DNA of 46,546 nucleotides from the NCBI GenBank assembly GCA_003283745.1, contig QBWA01000006.1, positions 1-46,546 of the forward strand, given 5' to 3'. Below are positions 10,353 to 19,019 of the stretch, one piece after another. The notes below the pieces were generated by a model. The model saw only the letters and a program-made list of their open reading frames with translations, did no database searches and was not told the origin of the DNA. How positions within the stretch are numbered: position 1 is the stretch's first letter; every line of letters starts with the position of its first letter. This DNA is from Prochlorococcus sp. AG-315-B03 (lineage in GTDB: Bacteria > Cyanobacteriota > Cyanobacteriia > PCC-6307 > Cyanobiaceae). Both the position numbers and the translations under genes were made by a program.

Positions 10353-10715
10353 ATGATGGCACTTCATCAATTTAAGCACTCCACTTTTTGTTTGAAAGTA
10401 AGGGTGGGTCTAGAACCCAAAGAGCTTGAATATAGAACTGTTGAAATAACTACCTCCATAGGTCAGATTAGTATTTTTCAAAAACTGGTGATAGAAAATA
10501 AACTGTCCTTTTTGATAAAGAAATAGCAATTTGTTAGTCAAGGTCAATAATACGATATTTCGAGCAACTCTAGTCAGAGCAAAGACTCATCCCAGAACAC
10601 ACCACGGAAGAATCTCTATCAAAAATGATTGAGAATTGAACAGATACTATTTTGCAAACTCTATAAAAATGGCTTCATATAAGAAGTCCTGAAAGACTCA
10701 GAATTAATTCCCTGA
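10353..10715 (+). pseudogene. Glutathione S-transferase relic (frameshifted, multiple stops)
   Basis: ATG at 10353: MMALHQFKHSTFCLKVRVGLEPKELEYRTVEITTSIGQISIFQKLVIENKLSFLIKK*. In another frame from 10553: RYFEQL*SEQRLIPEHTTEESLSKMIEN*TDTILQTL*KWLHIRSPERLRINSL. Together these follow the order of a cyanobacterial GST. Confidence 0.85.
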
Positions 10716-10862
10716 TTATTTCGTAATAGAATTCCTTTATCTGTCAAAAAATTCTTATAAAATATTCCTTTTAATTTAGTTGTAAAAATCTATTAGTTTG
10801 TAAATTACAAAAAAAAGAAGCGCTTAAATTAAATATTGAATTGCTTACCAAATCAATTAAGT

Positions 10863-11577
10863 CTAATCTTGAACCTTGCTAAGAACTAATTTAAATTTCT
10901 GAGTACGAATAGGAGAGGAATTAAGATTTCTACCAGGCTCATTATATATTGCTTGAAATTGTTCTCCACAAATATTAAACTAATTTCTATCCTCTGACTT
11001 ACATTTTCTAAACTCAGTTAATGTTTCCACTTGACTCACTCTAGTTAAACTGTTTGCATGTAAATTTTCTAAACTTAACTCATCTGTAAGAAATACATCT
11101 TCATTTAATTCTTCTTGAAGTCTACCAATAATCTTTGTCTCTAAATATCTATCATCTGTCAATTTTGCAAATTGGCGATTAGATGACCTTGGATCATTCT
11201 TAACAAACAAAAATTCTTTTTCTTTACTATTCAATACATAAGAATTTGTATTATATTCTCGGTCGGCAATTCTTCTATTAGAAGAATCAACAAAAAACTT
11301 GGCAAAAATGCTTAGTGGACTCTTCTCTATCTTCACCAACGATACTATTGACAACATCCCATTTACCCTCAAACCAAATTGGATAGATCAAATCATCTCT
11401 AAGCGAAGGCCGCTTGAATGGGGCAGATAGATTCCAGTCTGGCCAGCTTGATTTGCGTTTAATAATCTGCGAGGATTGAGTAATATTGGATTTAAAAGTG
11501 TTTGCAGCCCAAGAAGGTTTAGCACAACCAAAGATAATTAAATAACATATAAAAATATAAAAGAATTGCAATCTCAT
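10863..11577 (-). pseudogene. DUF6816-like exported protein, disrupted by one frameshift and one in-frame TAG (or sequencing error)
   Basis: Signal-like MRLQFFYIFICYLIIFGCAKPSWAA, then WPDWNLSAPFKRPSLRDDLIYPIWFEGKWDVVNSIVGEDREE; shifted frame SIFAKFFVDSSNRRIADREYNTNSYVLN...DPRSSNRQFAKLTDDRYLETKIIGR...TDELSLE..SRVSQVETLTEFR...EDRN; TAG at 10980-10982; then same-frame FNICGEQFQAIYNEPGRNLNSSPIRTQKFKLVLSKVQD*. Length 715 nt = 3n+1. Confidence 0.8.
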
Positions 11578-11839
11578 GTCTGACCCTTTAATAAGAGAAC
11601 TAGAAAATTATGTTATACTTGAGCCTGGTAAAAATGAAAAATTTCTGAGTTCCAAAGAAACTCTTTTATGGCTGGAATGCTGGTTAAATAAGTTTGATAA
11701 ATTACCATTAGATTTAAAATGTAAAACTTCTTTAAAAGAAGCTGCTCAACATTTACTTGATACAGCCTGTGAGCTTGAAATAAAGCCAGGTTTCAAAGTG
11801 CAGTGGTATGCGGTTAGGTTGAAACAACCGGGTCAATGA
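11576..11839 (+). CDS. CRR7-like protein (chlororespiratory reduction 7 family)
   Basis: YVILEPGKNEKFLSSKETLLWLECWL...SLKEAAQHLLDTACELEIKPGFKVQWYAVRLKQ resembles the cyanobacterial CRR7 domain. Confidence 0.75.
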   Translation: MSDPLIRELENYVILEPGKNEKFLSSKETLLWLECWLNKFDKLPLDLKCKTSLKEAAQHLLDTACELEIKPGFKVQWYAVRLKQPGQ

Positions 11840-12389
11840 GTATGCTAGGCAAACTTTCAATAATCATACTTGCAACTTCATACGGAGACTGATCCTCTAC
11901 TTCTATTCTTAAATCTGATTCCAAATAAAGTGGTTTTCTTTTTTCATATATATCACTGAAAGTCTTATTCAAATCATTACCATTTAGTAAAGGTCTTTTA
12001 TTATTATCATTTTTCAACCTTTTAATTGAGCGATTGATATCTAGATCCAACCAAATCACTATCCCTTGATGAAGAACTCCCCAATTTTCTGGCAGAGTAA
12101 CAACGCCACCGCCAGCCGCAATGACTAATGAGTGATGTTGACTAATTCCTTGTAAAACTTTTTTCTCAACATCTCTAAATCCCTCTTCTCCTTCTTGCGC
12201 AAAAATATTTGCAATGGTTTGATCTGTAGCTTTTTCAATAACCTCATCCATATCAACGAAAGCATACTTAAGAATCTTTGCGAGGTTGGGACCAGTCTGA
12301 CTCTTACCAGAACCCATCATGCCTATCAAAAATATATTTCTACCTCCTAACCTCTCTTGGATTTTTTGATGGTTCGATTGAGAGTCCAT
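11814..12389 (-). CDS. aroK: Shikimate kinase
   Basis: NIFLIGMMGSGKSQTGPNLAKIL P-loop, FVDMDEVIE, EEGFRDVEK, VIAAGGGVV. Confidence 0.93.
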   Translation of the reverse strand: MDSQSNHQKIQERLGGRNIFLIGMMGSGKSQTGPNLAKILKYAFVDMDEVIEKATDQTIANIFAQEGEEGFRDVEKKVLQGISQHHSLVIAAGGGVVTLPENWGVLHQGIVIWLDLDINRSIKRLKNDNNKRPLLNGNDLNKTFSDIYEKRKPLYLESDLRIEVEDQSPYEVASMIIESLPSILIDPVVST

Positions 12390-12443
12390 AAAAACAGAAA
12401 TTACTAAAATTTATTAGAATAGAAACTGATGTGAAGAAAATTA

Positions 12444-13370
12444 ATGCAAGAAATCACATCTCATTTGCTACATGGGGAAGGAAGACGTTGTGTCATCACA
12501 AGGCGTGCTTGTTTTAGCTCCAGTCACCTTTACTGGCTCCCTGAGTTATCACAAGATGATAATTCAGCTCTATTTGGGCCTTGTTCATTAACTCCAGGCC
12601 ATGGACATAATTACGAACTAATCGTAGCTATGGAGGGGCCACTTAATGAATTTGGGATGGTTCTAAACCTTTCGGATGTCAAACACGCTATAAAAAAAGA
12701 AGTAACCAGCCAACTTGACTTTCGATTCTTAAATGAAACCTGGCCAGAGTTTGACGTTTCCAAACCAGAAGGATGCTTACCCACAACAGAGAGTTTAGTG
12801 CGTATTATTTGGGAACGTCTCAAATCACATTTACCTCTCTTATCACTTCGACTTTACGAAAACCCTAAACTTTGGGCTGATTATCAAGGAAATGCTATGA
12901 ATGCTTATTTAACAGTTCAAACCCACTTCTCTGCTGCTCATCGCTTAGCAAGAGAGGACCTGCCCCAAAAAGAAAATGAAAAAATATTTGGAAAATGTGC
13001 CAGACCTAATGGACATGGTCATAACTACTTTGTTGAAATAACAGTCAAAGGAAAGATCAATCCCAGAACTGGAATGATTTGTGATTTATCAGCCCTCAAT
13101 AGTTTAATTAATGACTTAATTGTAGAACCTTTTGATCATACTTTTTTAAATAAAGACATCCCTTATTTTTCAGACTGTGTTCCTACTGCAGAAAATATTG
13201 CTCTACACATCTCAGACAAGTTGACTAAACCAATCAGTGCTATTGGAGGTAGTTTATATAAAGTAAAATTGCAAGAAAGTCCAAATAATGCTGCCGAAGT
13301 ATATGCGAATGCTTCAGAATCTAAAACCGATATTCAAGAGTCTAGAAATGAAATAAGTCTCTTGAGATAA
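12444..13370 (+). CDS. Tandem 6-pyruvoyltetrahydropterin synthase-like protein (two PTPS domains)
   Basis: Two copies of the PTPS core: LFGPCSLTPGHGHNYELIVAMEG.. and IFGKCARPNGHGHNYFVEITVKG... Confidence 0.9.
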   Translation: MQEITSHLLHGEGRRCVITRRACFSSSHLYWLPELSQDDNSALFGPCSLTPGHGHNYELIVAMEGPLNEFGMVLNLSDVKHAIKKEVTSQLDFRFLNETWPEFDVSKPEGCLPTTESLVRIIWERLKSHLPLLSLRLYENPKLWADYQGNAMNAYLTVQTHFSAAHRLAREDLPQKENEKIFGKCARPNGHGHNYFVEITVKGKINPRTGMICDLSALNSLINDLIVEPFDHTFLNKDIPYFSDCVPTAENIALHISDKLTKPISAIGGSLYKVKLQESPNNAAEVYANASESKTDIQESRNEISLLR

Positions 13371-14048
13371 TTGAAAAAGCCTTGGATTAGATTAGTCATA
13401 GCATCAAGTATTGATGGTCGTATTGCATACCCTGAAGGAGGGAAAACTCAACTTGGTAAAGAGGGGGATAGATTAGTGCTAGAAGAATCCCTTGCTTGGG
13501 CTGATGGAATATTAATAGGCGGCCAAACCCTAAGAGATCATCAATCAATATGTCTAATTCATGATGAAAACTTAATTCAAAAAAGACTTTCCGAAGGCAA
13601 AGAGAAACAACCTATTGCTTTAATTGTAAGTACTCAGGCAAGTCATCCAAGTATTTGGCCATTTTTCCAACAGCCCATTCAGAGATGGCTACTTCAAAAT
13701 ACTGATCTATTCAATGAAAATTTAGTACCTAATGGTTACCATAAAAAAATAAATCTAAGTGATAACTGGTTTAAGTCATTAAAAATATTAAGTAATAAGG
13801 GTCTTTCAAAAATTGCTTTACTAGGTGGAGCAAGTCTTATTTCATCTTTTATCATAGAAGATCTAATTGATGAATTACAAATTACGATTACACCTCAAAT
13901 ATTAGGAGGTCGTTATTGCTGGATTTCAAATGAGTTAAAAGAATTAAAAAAAAGTTTTAGTCAGGAGGGCAAATGGGATCTAAAAGAAAGTAGGCAACTT
14001 GGGAATAGTGAATTACTCATAAGGTATTTTAGGAAAAGAAGTAATTAA
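13371..14048 (+). CDS. RibD C-terminal/dihydrofolate-reductase-like reductase
   Basis: TTG start abutting the previous stop; RLVIASSIDGRIAYPEGGKTQLG...ADGILIGGQTLRDH...IALLGGASLISSFI..LIDELQITITPQILGGRY. Confidence 0.88.
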   Translation: MKKPWIRLVIASSIDGRIAYPEGGKTQLGKEGDRLVLEESLAWADGILIGGQTLRDHQSICLIHDENLIQKRLSEGKEKQPIALIVSTQASHPSIWPFFQQPIQRWLLQNTDLFNENLVPNGYHKKINLSDNWFKSLKILSNKGLSKIALLGGASLISSFIIEDLIDELQITITPQILGGRYCWISNELKELKKSFSQEGKWDLKESRQLGNSELLIRYFRKRSN

Positions 14049-14090
14049 AAAATTGATTCTAATAATTCATATATTTTTCTAATATTTATT

Positions 14091-15275
14091 ATGAATAATT
14101 TAAAAATAAAATGGCACAAATCTATATCAGAAATCCCTGAGATGGCTTGGAGAGATCTATTAGGGTCTACTAATTTATCTCCATTTTACAGTTGGGAATG
14201 GCTAAGCGCTCTAGAGACATCGAATAGTATTATTCCCCTTAATGGATGGCAGCCTTTATTTCTCTCTGCTTGGAATGGTCAGAATATAATTGCTAGTGCA
14301 CCTCTTTATCTCAAAGCGCATAGCTATGGAGAATTTATATTTGATAATTCTTTTGCAGAACTTGCACAAAATTTGAATCTTCAATATTATCCAAAGCTAA
14401 TAGGAATGAGTCCATTAAGTCCTGTAGAAGGCTATCGTTTCCTGTTCTCTGAAGGAGAGGATGCAAAAGAACTTACATATATTCTCATTAAAGAAATTGA
14501 TAATTTCGCAAAAACTAATGGCATCTTAAGTTGTAATTTTTTATATGTAGATCCACAATGGCAATTATTTGCCGAGGAGGCCAAATGCGCTAAGTGGGTT
14601 AACCAACAAAGTTTATGGAGCTTAAATGGCGAAAAGAACTTCTCTGATTATCTTGGGAGATTCAACTCTAACCAACGCCGAAATATAATACGCGAAAGAA
14701 AAAATGTGAAGAATTCTGGAATAAAAATAACCAATTTATTAGGGCCACAAATTGATATAGATAGTATGAAGAAAATGCACTATTTTTATCAACTTCATTG
14801 TTCGAGATGGGGAGTCTGGGGAAGTAAGTATTTATCCGAATCATTTTTCATTGAACTAGCATCTCCAAGGCTAAGAGAAAAAATTATATTATTTGAAGCT
14901 AAAGAAGAAAATGAAAATAAAACTATTGGAATGTCTCTTTGTATAAAGAGTAAGGAAATGCTTTGGGGTAGATATTGGGGTGCAGAAGAAAATATAGATT
15001 GCTTACATTTTGAGACGTGTTATTACGCTCCAATAGAATGGGCAATAGAAAATGGAATAAAATATTTTGATCCTGGAGCTGGTGGAACGCATAAAAGAAG
15101 AAGAGGTTTTATTGCCAAGCCCAATGCAAGCCTCCATAAATGGTATGACACAAGAATGGACTCATTGATTAGAGAATGGCTACCAAAAGCTAATAAATTA
15201 ATGCTTAGCCAAATCAAGGCTACAAATAATGATGTACCTTTTAAGTTTAAAAAACCAAAACTATCAAATACATAG
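14091..15275 (+). CDS. FemAB/GNAT-like acyltransferase (DUF482, 'peptidogalycan biosynthesis' family)
   Basis: FYSWEWLSALE, F.SNQRRNIIRERKN, FETCYYAPIEWAIENGIKYFDPGAGGTHKRRRGF. Confidence 0.85.
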   Translation: MNNLKIKWHKSISEIPEMAWRDLLGSTNLSPFYSWEWLSALETSNSIIPLNGWQPLFLSAWNGQNIIASAPLYLKAHSYGEFIFDNSFAELAQNLNLQYYPKLIGMSPLSPVEGYRFLFSEGEDAKELTYILIKEIDNFAKTNGILSCNFLYVDPQWQLFAEEAKCAKWVNQQSLWSLNGEKNFSDYLGRFNSNQRRNIIRERKNVKNSGIKITNLLGPQIDIDSMKKMHYFYQLHCSRWGVWGSKYLSESFFIELASPRLREKIILFEAKEENENKTIGMSLCIKSKEMLWGRYWGAEENIDCLHFETCYYAPIEWAIENGIKYFDPGAGGTHKRRRGFIAKPNASLHKWYDTRMDSLIREWLPKANKLMLSQIKATNNDVPFKFKKPKLSNT

Positions 15276-15305
15276 TAATTTCATAAAATAAAAGGAATTT
15301 TCGCA

Positions 15306-15539
15306 ATGACTGAAAAAAATGATCTGGATTCAAAAGAAGAAAAATCCTTAATATCCAAAATAGAGGACGGTCTTATAAAGTATCAAAAAACAGGCACAAA
15401 AAGTGTTATTAGTCTTTTTGGTATTGAGCTAACAGCTCCATCTAATCTTAAAAATCCAGGTATTGTTTATTTATCTTTTATTTTTGTAAACTTCGTAATA
15501 TTTGCATTATTTTTTAAAAACTTTTTAACTAGATCTTAA
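15306..15539 (+). CDS. Conserved small single-TM protein
   Basis: Intact 77-aa ORF; SLFGIELTAPSNLKNPGIVYLSFIFVNFVIFALFF hydrophobic C-terminal helix. Confidence 0.65.
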   Translation: MTEKNDLDSKEEKSLISKIEDGLIKYQKTGTKSVISLFGIELTAPSNLKNPGIVYLSFIFVNFVIFALFFKNFLTRS

Positions 15540-15617
15540 TAAGCAGAATTTCCTAGAATTCAACAAAATCCTAATGAAGAACTTGTAGTTTACTTATTTA
15601 GTTTGTAAGTTTAAGGA

Positions 15618-16022
15618 ATGGAACAAACTGAGATTCAAGAAGAAGATTGGATTAGATCAATACAGTCTATAGACGCTCAGTTATCTAAGCGTCATATAGA
15701 ACTTGATCCAGATGGTTATTTTTTAATCAAAATTGAATCTGTTAATAAAGAATTAATACTGGAACATTACGTAAATAAGATTGATAGCCAAGGGCGTGCT
15801 GTGGATCCTGAGACAGGTAAGCCTCTAGGTTGTACAACTAAAAACAAACAAAAACCAAACAAGATATTTAGAGGGAGAAGCGCAAAAGAAATAGGTATTC
15901 AGATTTCCGAAGGTAAAGGTCCTTTATATCTCAGCCGATTAGATCATGCGCTATACCTAGGCCGAGAATTGCAGCGGGCTGAACAATGCTTAAAAACAGA
16001 TGAAGAATATATACAAGACTAA
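15618..16022 (+). CDS. DUF4346-like protein
   Basis: ELDPDGYFLIKIESVNKELILEHYVN...RSAKEIGIQISEGKGPLYLSRLDHALYLGRELQRAEQCL. Confidence 0.75.
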   Translation: MEQTEIQEEDWIRSIQSIDAQLSKRHIELDPDGYFLIKIESVNKELILEHYVNKIDSQGRAVDPETGKPLGCTTKNKQKPNKIFRGRSAKEIGIQISEGKGPLYLSRLDHALYLGRELQRAEQCLKTDEEYIQD

Positions 16023-16085
16023 AACCTAAAACATTTAAGCAATTAGCACTAAATGTCCTATTATCAGTCGAGAATTTAAAATCAA

Positions 16086-16178
16086 ATGGGAATTCTTTTT
16101 TATTTAGTTTTTGTGGGAGCGGGTCTGGCTGCAGCGTTCTTAATTTCAAAAGCACTTAAGGCTATTAAATTAATCTAA
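16086..16178 (+). CDS. 30-aa membrane miniprotein, PetL-like (cytochrome b6f) candidate
   Basis: MGILFYLVFVGAGLAAAFLISKALKAIKLI*: one TM helix followed by a short basic tail; below track size cutoff. Confidence 0.5.
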   Translation: MGILFYLVFVGAGLAAAFLISKALKAIKLI

Positions 16179-16292
16179 AAATAATTATTCTTAGTGCTAT
16201 TAAATTATTTAATTTTCCCTAAATTATTGATTAGTACTGGTAGGAAATAAAAAAAGCTAACAGAACTAAAAAAAAGAGCTTGGAAATTAATT

Positions 16293-16307
16293 AAAAAAAA
16301 AAAAAAA
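16293..16307. repeat. Homopolymeric A15 tract
   Basis: ttaattAAAAAAAAAAAAAAAttatt read directly. Confidence 0.9.
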
Positions 16308-16374
16308 TTATTACTATGAATAAATTTCTTATTAGAGTGTCTAGTGAAGGACTAATAATTTTTAATTAATTCAA

Positions 16375-17316
16375 ATGGGAGCTTCAAGGCTAACAAGTCG
16401 TCGTCGCCAAGATTTAGGTTCTAAGTGGGCAAGAGTCACAATGGCTATCTTGTCGACTATTGGAGTAATAGATACTGGATCAATAACGTTAAACAAATGG
16501 GGATGGATAGGCGATCTTACTTGCCCTGGAGGACTAGAGGGGTGCGACCAAGTACTTAACAGTCCATGGGGGAGCTTGATAAGAGTAAATGAAAGCTCAA
16601 TCCCCTTGTCAGTACTTGGTTTCATTAGTTATCTAATAATTTTATTTATGGCTATATTACCATTAACCTCTATTTTCAATGATAAGAAAAATAATATCTC
16701 AAGACTTACATGGTGGGGATTATTTTATACATCTACAGCAATGTTCGTCTTCAGTCTAATATTAATATTTATAATGATTTTCAAAATAAAAGCTTTTTGT
16801 TTCTTCTGCCTTCTTTCTTCTGTAATATCATTTGTATTATTATTATTAAATATAATTGGTGGAGCATGGGACGATTATGGGAAACTTATTTTTAGAGGCT
16901 TTTTGATATCACTTATAGTGATTTTATCTGGTCTTTTTTGGTCATCATCTGTAGATTCATTAGGTAAAGATATAGCACAAGATATTCAGGGAATACCACC
17001 CACTGTCATTTCTAAAAGTTCGCCTGAACAAGTAAACCTTGCTGAACACTTAACGAAACAGGGAGCTGTTATGTATAACGCCTATTGGTGTCCTCATTGT
17101 CACGATCAAAAAGAAATGTTTGGTAAAGAAGCTACAGAAAAACTTCATTTAGTTGAGTGCGCTAAAGATGGTTTAAATAACAAAAGAGAGCTCTGCGAAA
17201 GAAAAGGAATAACTGGTTTCCCCTCATGGGAATTCAATGGTTCAATTGAATCAGGAGTAAAAAGCCTCGAAGAGCTTGCAAATATGAGTAACTACAAAAA
17301 GACTAATGATTTTTAA
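16375..17316 (+). CDS. Vitamin K epoxide reductase (VKOR) fused to a thioredoxin-like domain
   Basis: Multi-TM VKOR part (CPGGLEGCDQVLNSPWG, FCFFCLLSS) plus NAYWCPHCHDQKEMF CxxC and GFPSWEFNG. Confidence 0.92.
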   Translation: MGASRLTSRRRQDLGSKWARVTMAILSTIGVIDTGSITLNKWGWIGDLTCPGGLEGCDQVLNSPWGSLIRVNESSIPLSVLGFISYLIILFMAILPLTSIFNDKKNNISRLTWWGLFYTSTAMFVFSLILIFIMIFKIKAFCFFCLLSSVISFVLLLLNIIGGAWDDYGKLIFRGFLISLIVILSGLFWSSSVDSLGKDIAQDIQGIPPTVISKSSPEQVNLAEHLTKQGAVMYNAYWCPHCHDQKEMFGKEATEKLHLVECAKDGLNNKRELCERKGITGFPSWEFNGSIESGVKSLEELANMSNYKKTNDF

Positions 17317-17328
17317 ATAAATTTACTT

Positions 17329-19002
17329 TTAATTAACTGGCCTAGTAAATAAATCTTTTCCGAGGCATTGGCGAGTATGGAATTGCCAAAAAGGAACTGA
17401 AGAAGGAAAATCATTTCTAAAATGTCCACCTCTACTTTCTTTACGAAATAGGCAAGCCTCCAACATTAATGAACTTGATAGTTGTCTATTACATAAATCA
17501 AGAAGCAAATTGAGCTCTCTTCTTGAATTTTCATCCAACATATTGGATTCATCTTGAGATTGTGAAAAAACAAGATTTAATAATGGCTCTTGCAAAAGAA
17601 TCTCATAATCTTTTCTAACTTTCTTCAAGGCTTGAGTCATTCCATGAAAAGAGCGATCAACGCCTGCTTCACTCCAACATAAATGTCTGAGCCTCTGAAT
17701 TTCTCTTCTTAAGTATTCAGAACCTCCTTTACCAGAGAAGCGAAGTCTTGTCTGACTAAAAGTAGGACTAAATTTAGTTACTTTCTCCATTTGAAAATTA
17801 TTAAATTCAATATCTTGCATTTTGTTAGCAAAAACTAAGCATTCCATTAATGAGTTACTTGCTAGCCGATTAGCGCCATGGAGTCCAGTACAAGCAACTT
17901 CTCCCACTGCATAAAGACCTTTAATGGTTGTCTGAGAAAACAAATTCGTGGAGACTCCACCCATCCAATAATGAGCTGCAGGAGCTACTGGAATCAATTC
18001 TTTTAAGGGATCTAATCCAAACTCTCGACATCGTTGAAGAATGGTGGGAAAACGTTCTTCGACATATTCAATAGAAATAGAATTCATATCAAGGCCCAGA
18101 TGAGTTACATCTTGTTCATGCATTGATTTGAACAATGCCCTACTCACTTGATCTCTAGTCGCTAAATCTTTTCCATGCAAATGAGCAACTGGACTTGCGC
18201 CTAAAGAATCAACCAACACAGCGCCTTCTCCCCTTACAGCTTCGGAAATCAAAAAAGAAGGAGCACCTTCTAATTTCAAGGCAGTTGGATGAAACTGAAA
18301 AAACTCAAGATCTTCAACTACTGCACCTGCTCTCCATCCCAGAGCGACTCCTTCGCCTGTTGCTTGCGCTGGATTCGTTGTATTTTCAAATAAGTGACCC
18401 CCTCCTCCAGTAGCCAAAACTACAGCTTTTGCATTTATCCAAAGCAATTGTGGTCCATCCAAAACTTGGACACCAAAACATCTATTTTGCTCAACCCAGA
18501 TCTGGGAAACTCTTATACCTCTTTGATGAAGGACATTATCTTTTTGCTCAACTTGATCATTTAGGACATCAACTAATTCACGACCTGTCCGATCTTGCAC
18601 GTGAAGAACTCTTCTATGACTATGTGCTGCTTCAAGAGTTGTAGAAAGCTTCCCAAAATCTCTATCAAAATCCATTCCAATTTTTAAAAGTCTTTCTACT
18701 GCTCTAGGCGCATTTTCGACAAACATTTTGACAGCATCATGATCACAAAGTCCTGCGCCAGCATTGATTGTGTCCAAGGCATGGCTCTCTTCACTATCTT
18801 CAATTCTTGTTACTGCCGCGATTCCACCCTGTGCCCATCGACTTGAAGAACGTTTACTTGTATTTCGATTTAAAAGTAAAACCTTCAAAGATGAAGGTAA
18901 TTCAAGAGTTGTCATCAAACCTGCAGCACCTGCTCCAATCACAACCACATCCCAAGTATTGGAATAAATTGAATTTTGATTAAGGCTAATATTTGAACTC
19001 AT
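17329..19002 (-). CDS. nadB: L-aspartate oxidase
   Basis: DVVVIGAGAAGLMTTLEL, SSRWAQGGIAAV, EAAHSHRRVLHVQDRTGRE, PAAHYWMGGVSTN, GLHGANRLASNSLMECLVF. Confidence 0.94.
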   Translation of the reverse strand: MSSNISLNQNSIYSNTWDVVVIGAGAAGLMTTLELPSSLKVLLLNRNTSKRSSSRWAQGGIAAVTRIEDSEESHALDTINAGAGLCDHDAVKMFVENAPRAVERLLKIGMDFDRDFGKLSTTLEAAHSHRRVLHVQDRTGRELVDVLNDQVEQKDNVLHQRGIRVSQIWVEQNRCFGVQVLDGPQLLWINAKAVVLATGGGGHLFENTTNPAQATGEGVALGWRAGAVVEDLEFFQFHPTALKLEGAPSFLISEAVRGEGAVLVDSLGASPVAHLHGKDLATRDQVSRALFKSMHEQDVTHLGLDMNSISIEYVEERFPTILQRCREFGLDPLKELIPVAPAAHYWMGGVSTNLFSQTTIKGLYAVGEVACTGLHGANRLASNSLMECLVFANKMQDIEFNNFQMEKVTKFSPTFSQTRLRFSGKGGSEYLRREIQRLRHLCWSEAGVDRSFHGMTQALKKVRKDYEILLQEPLLNLVFSQSQDESNMLDENSRRELNLLLDLCNRQLSSSLMLEACLFRKESRGGHFRNDFPSSVPFWQFHTRQCLGKDLFTRPVN

Positions 19003-19019
19003 GAAATTAATTATTAGTT

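Noticed and set aside
12611-12823. 70-aa minus ORF
   Set aside because: Antisense to the tandem PTPS gene.
15023-15217. 64-aa minus ORF
   Set aside because: Antisense to the FemAB-like gene.
15931-16155. 74-aa minus ORF
   Set aside because: Antisense to DUF4346 end and the PetL-like miniORF; no recognisable domain.
16371-16895. ORFs 16371-16625(-) and 16710-16895(+)
   Set aside because: Alternate-frame shadows of the VKOR gene.
18195-18983. Four plus-strand ORFs inside nadB
   Set aside because: Antisense shadows of a clear L-aspartate oxidase.
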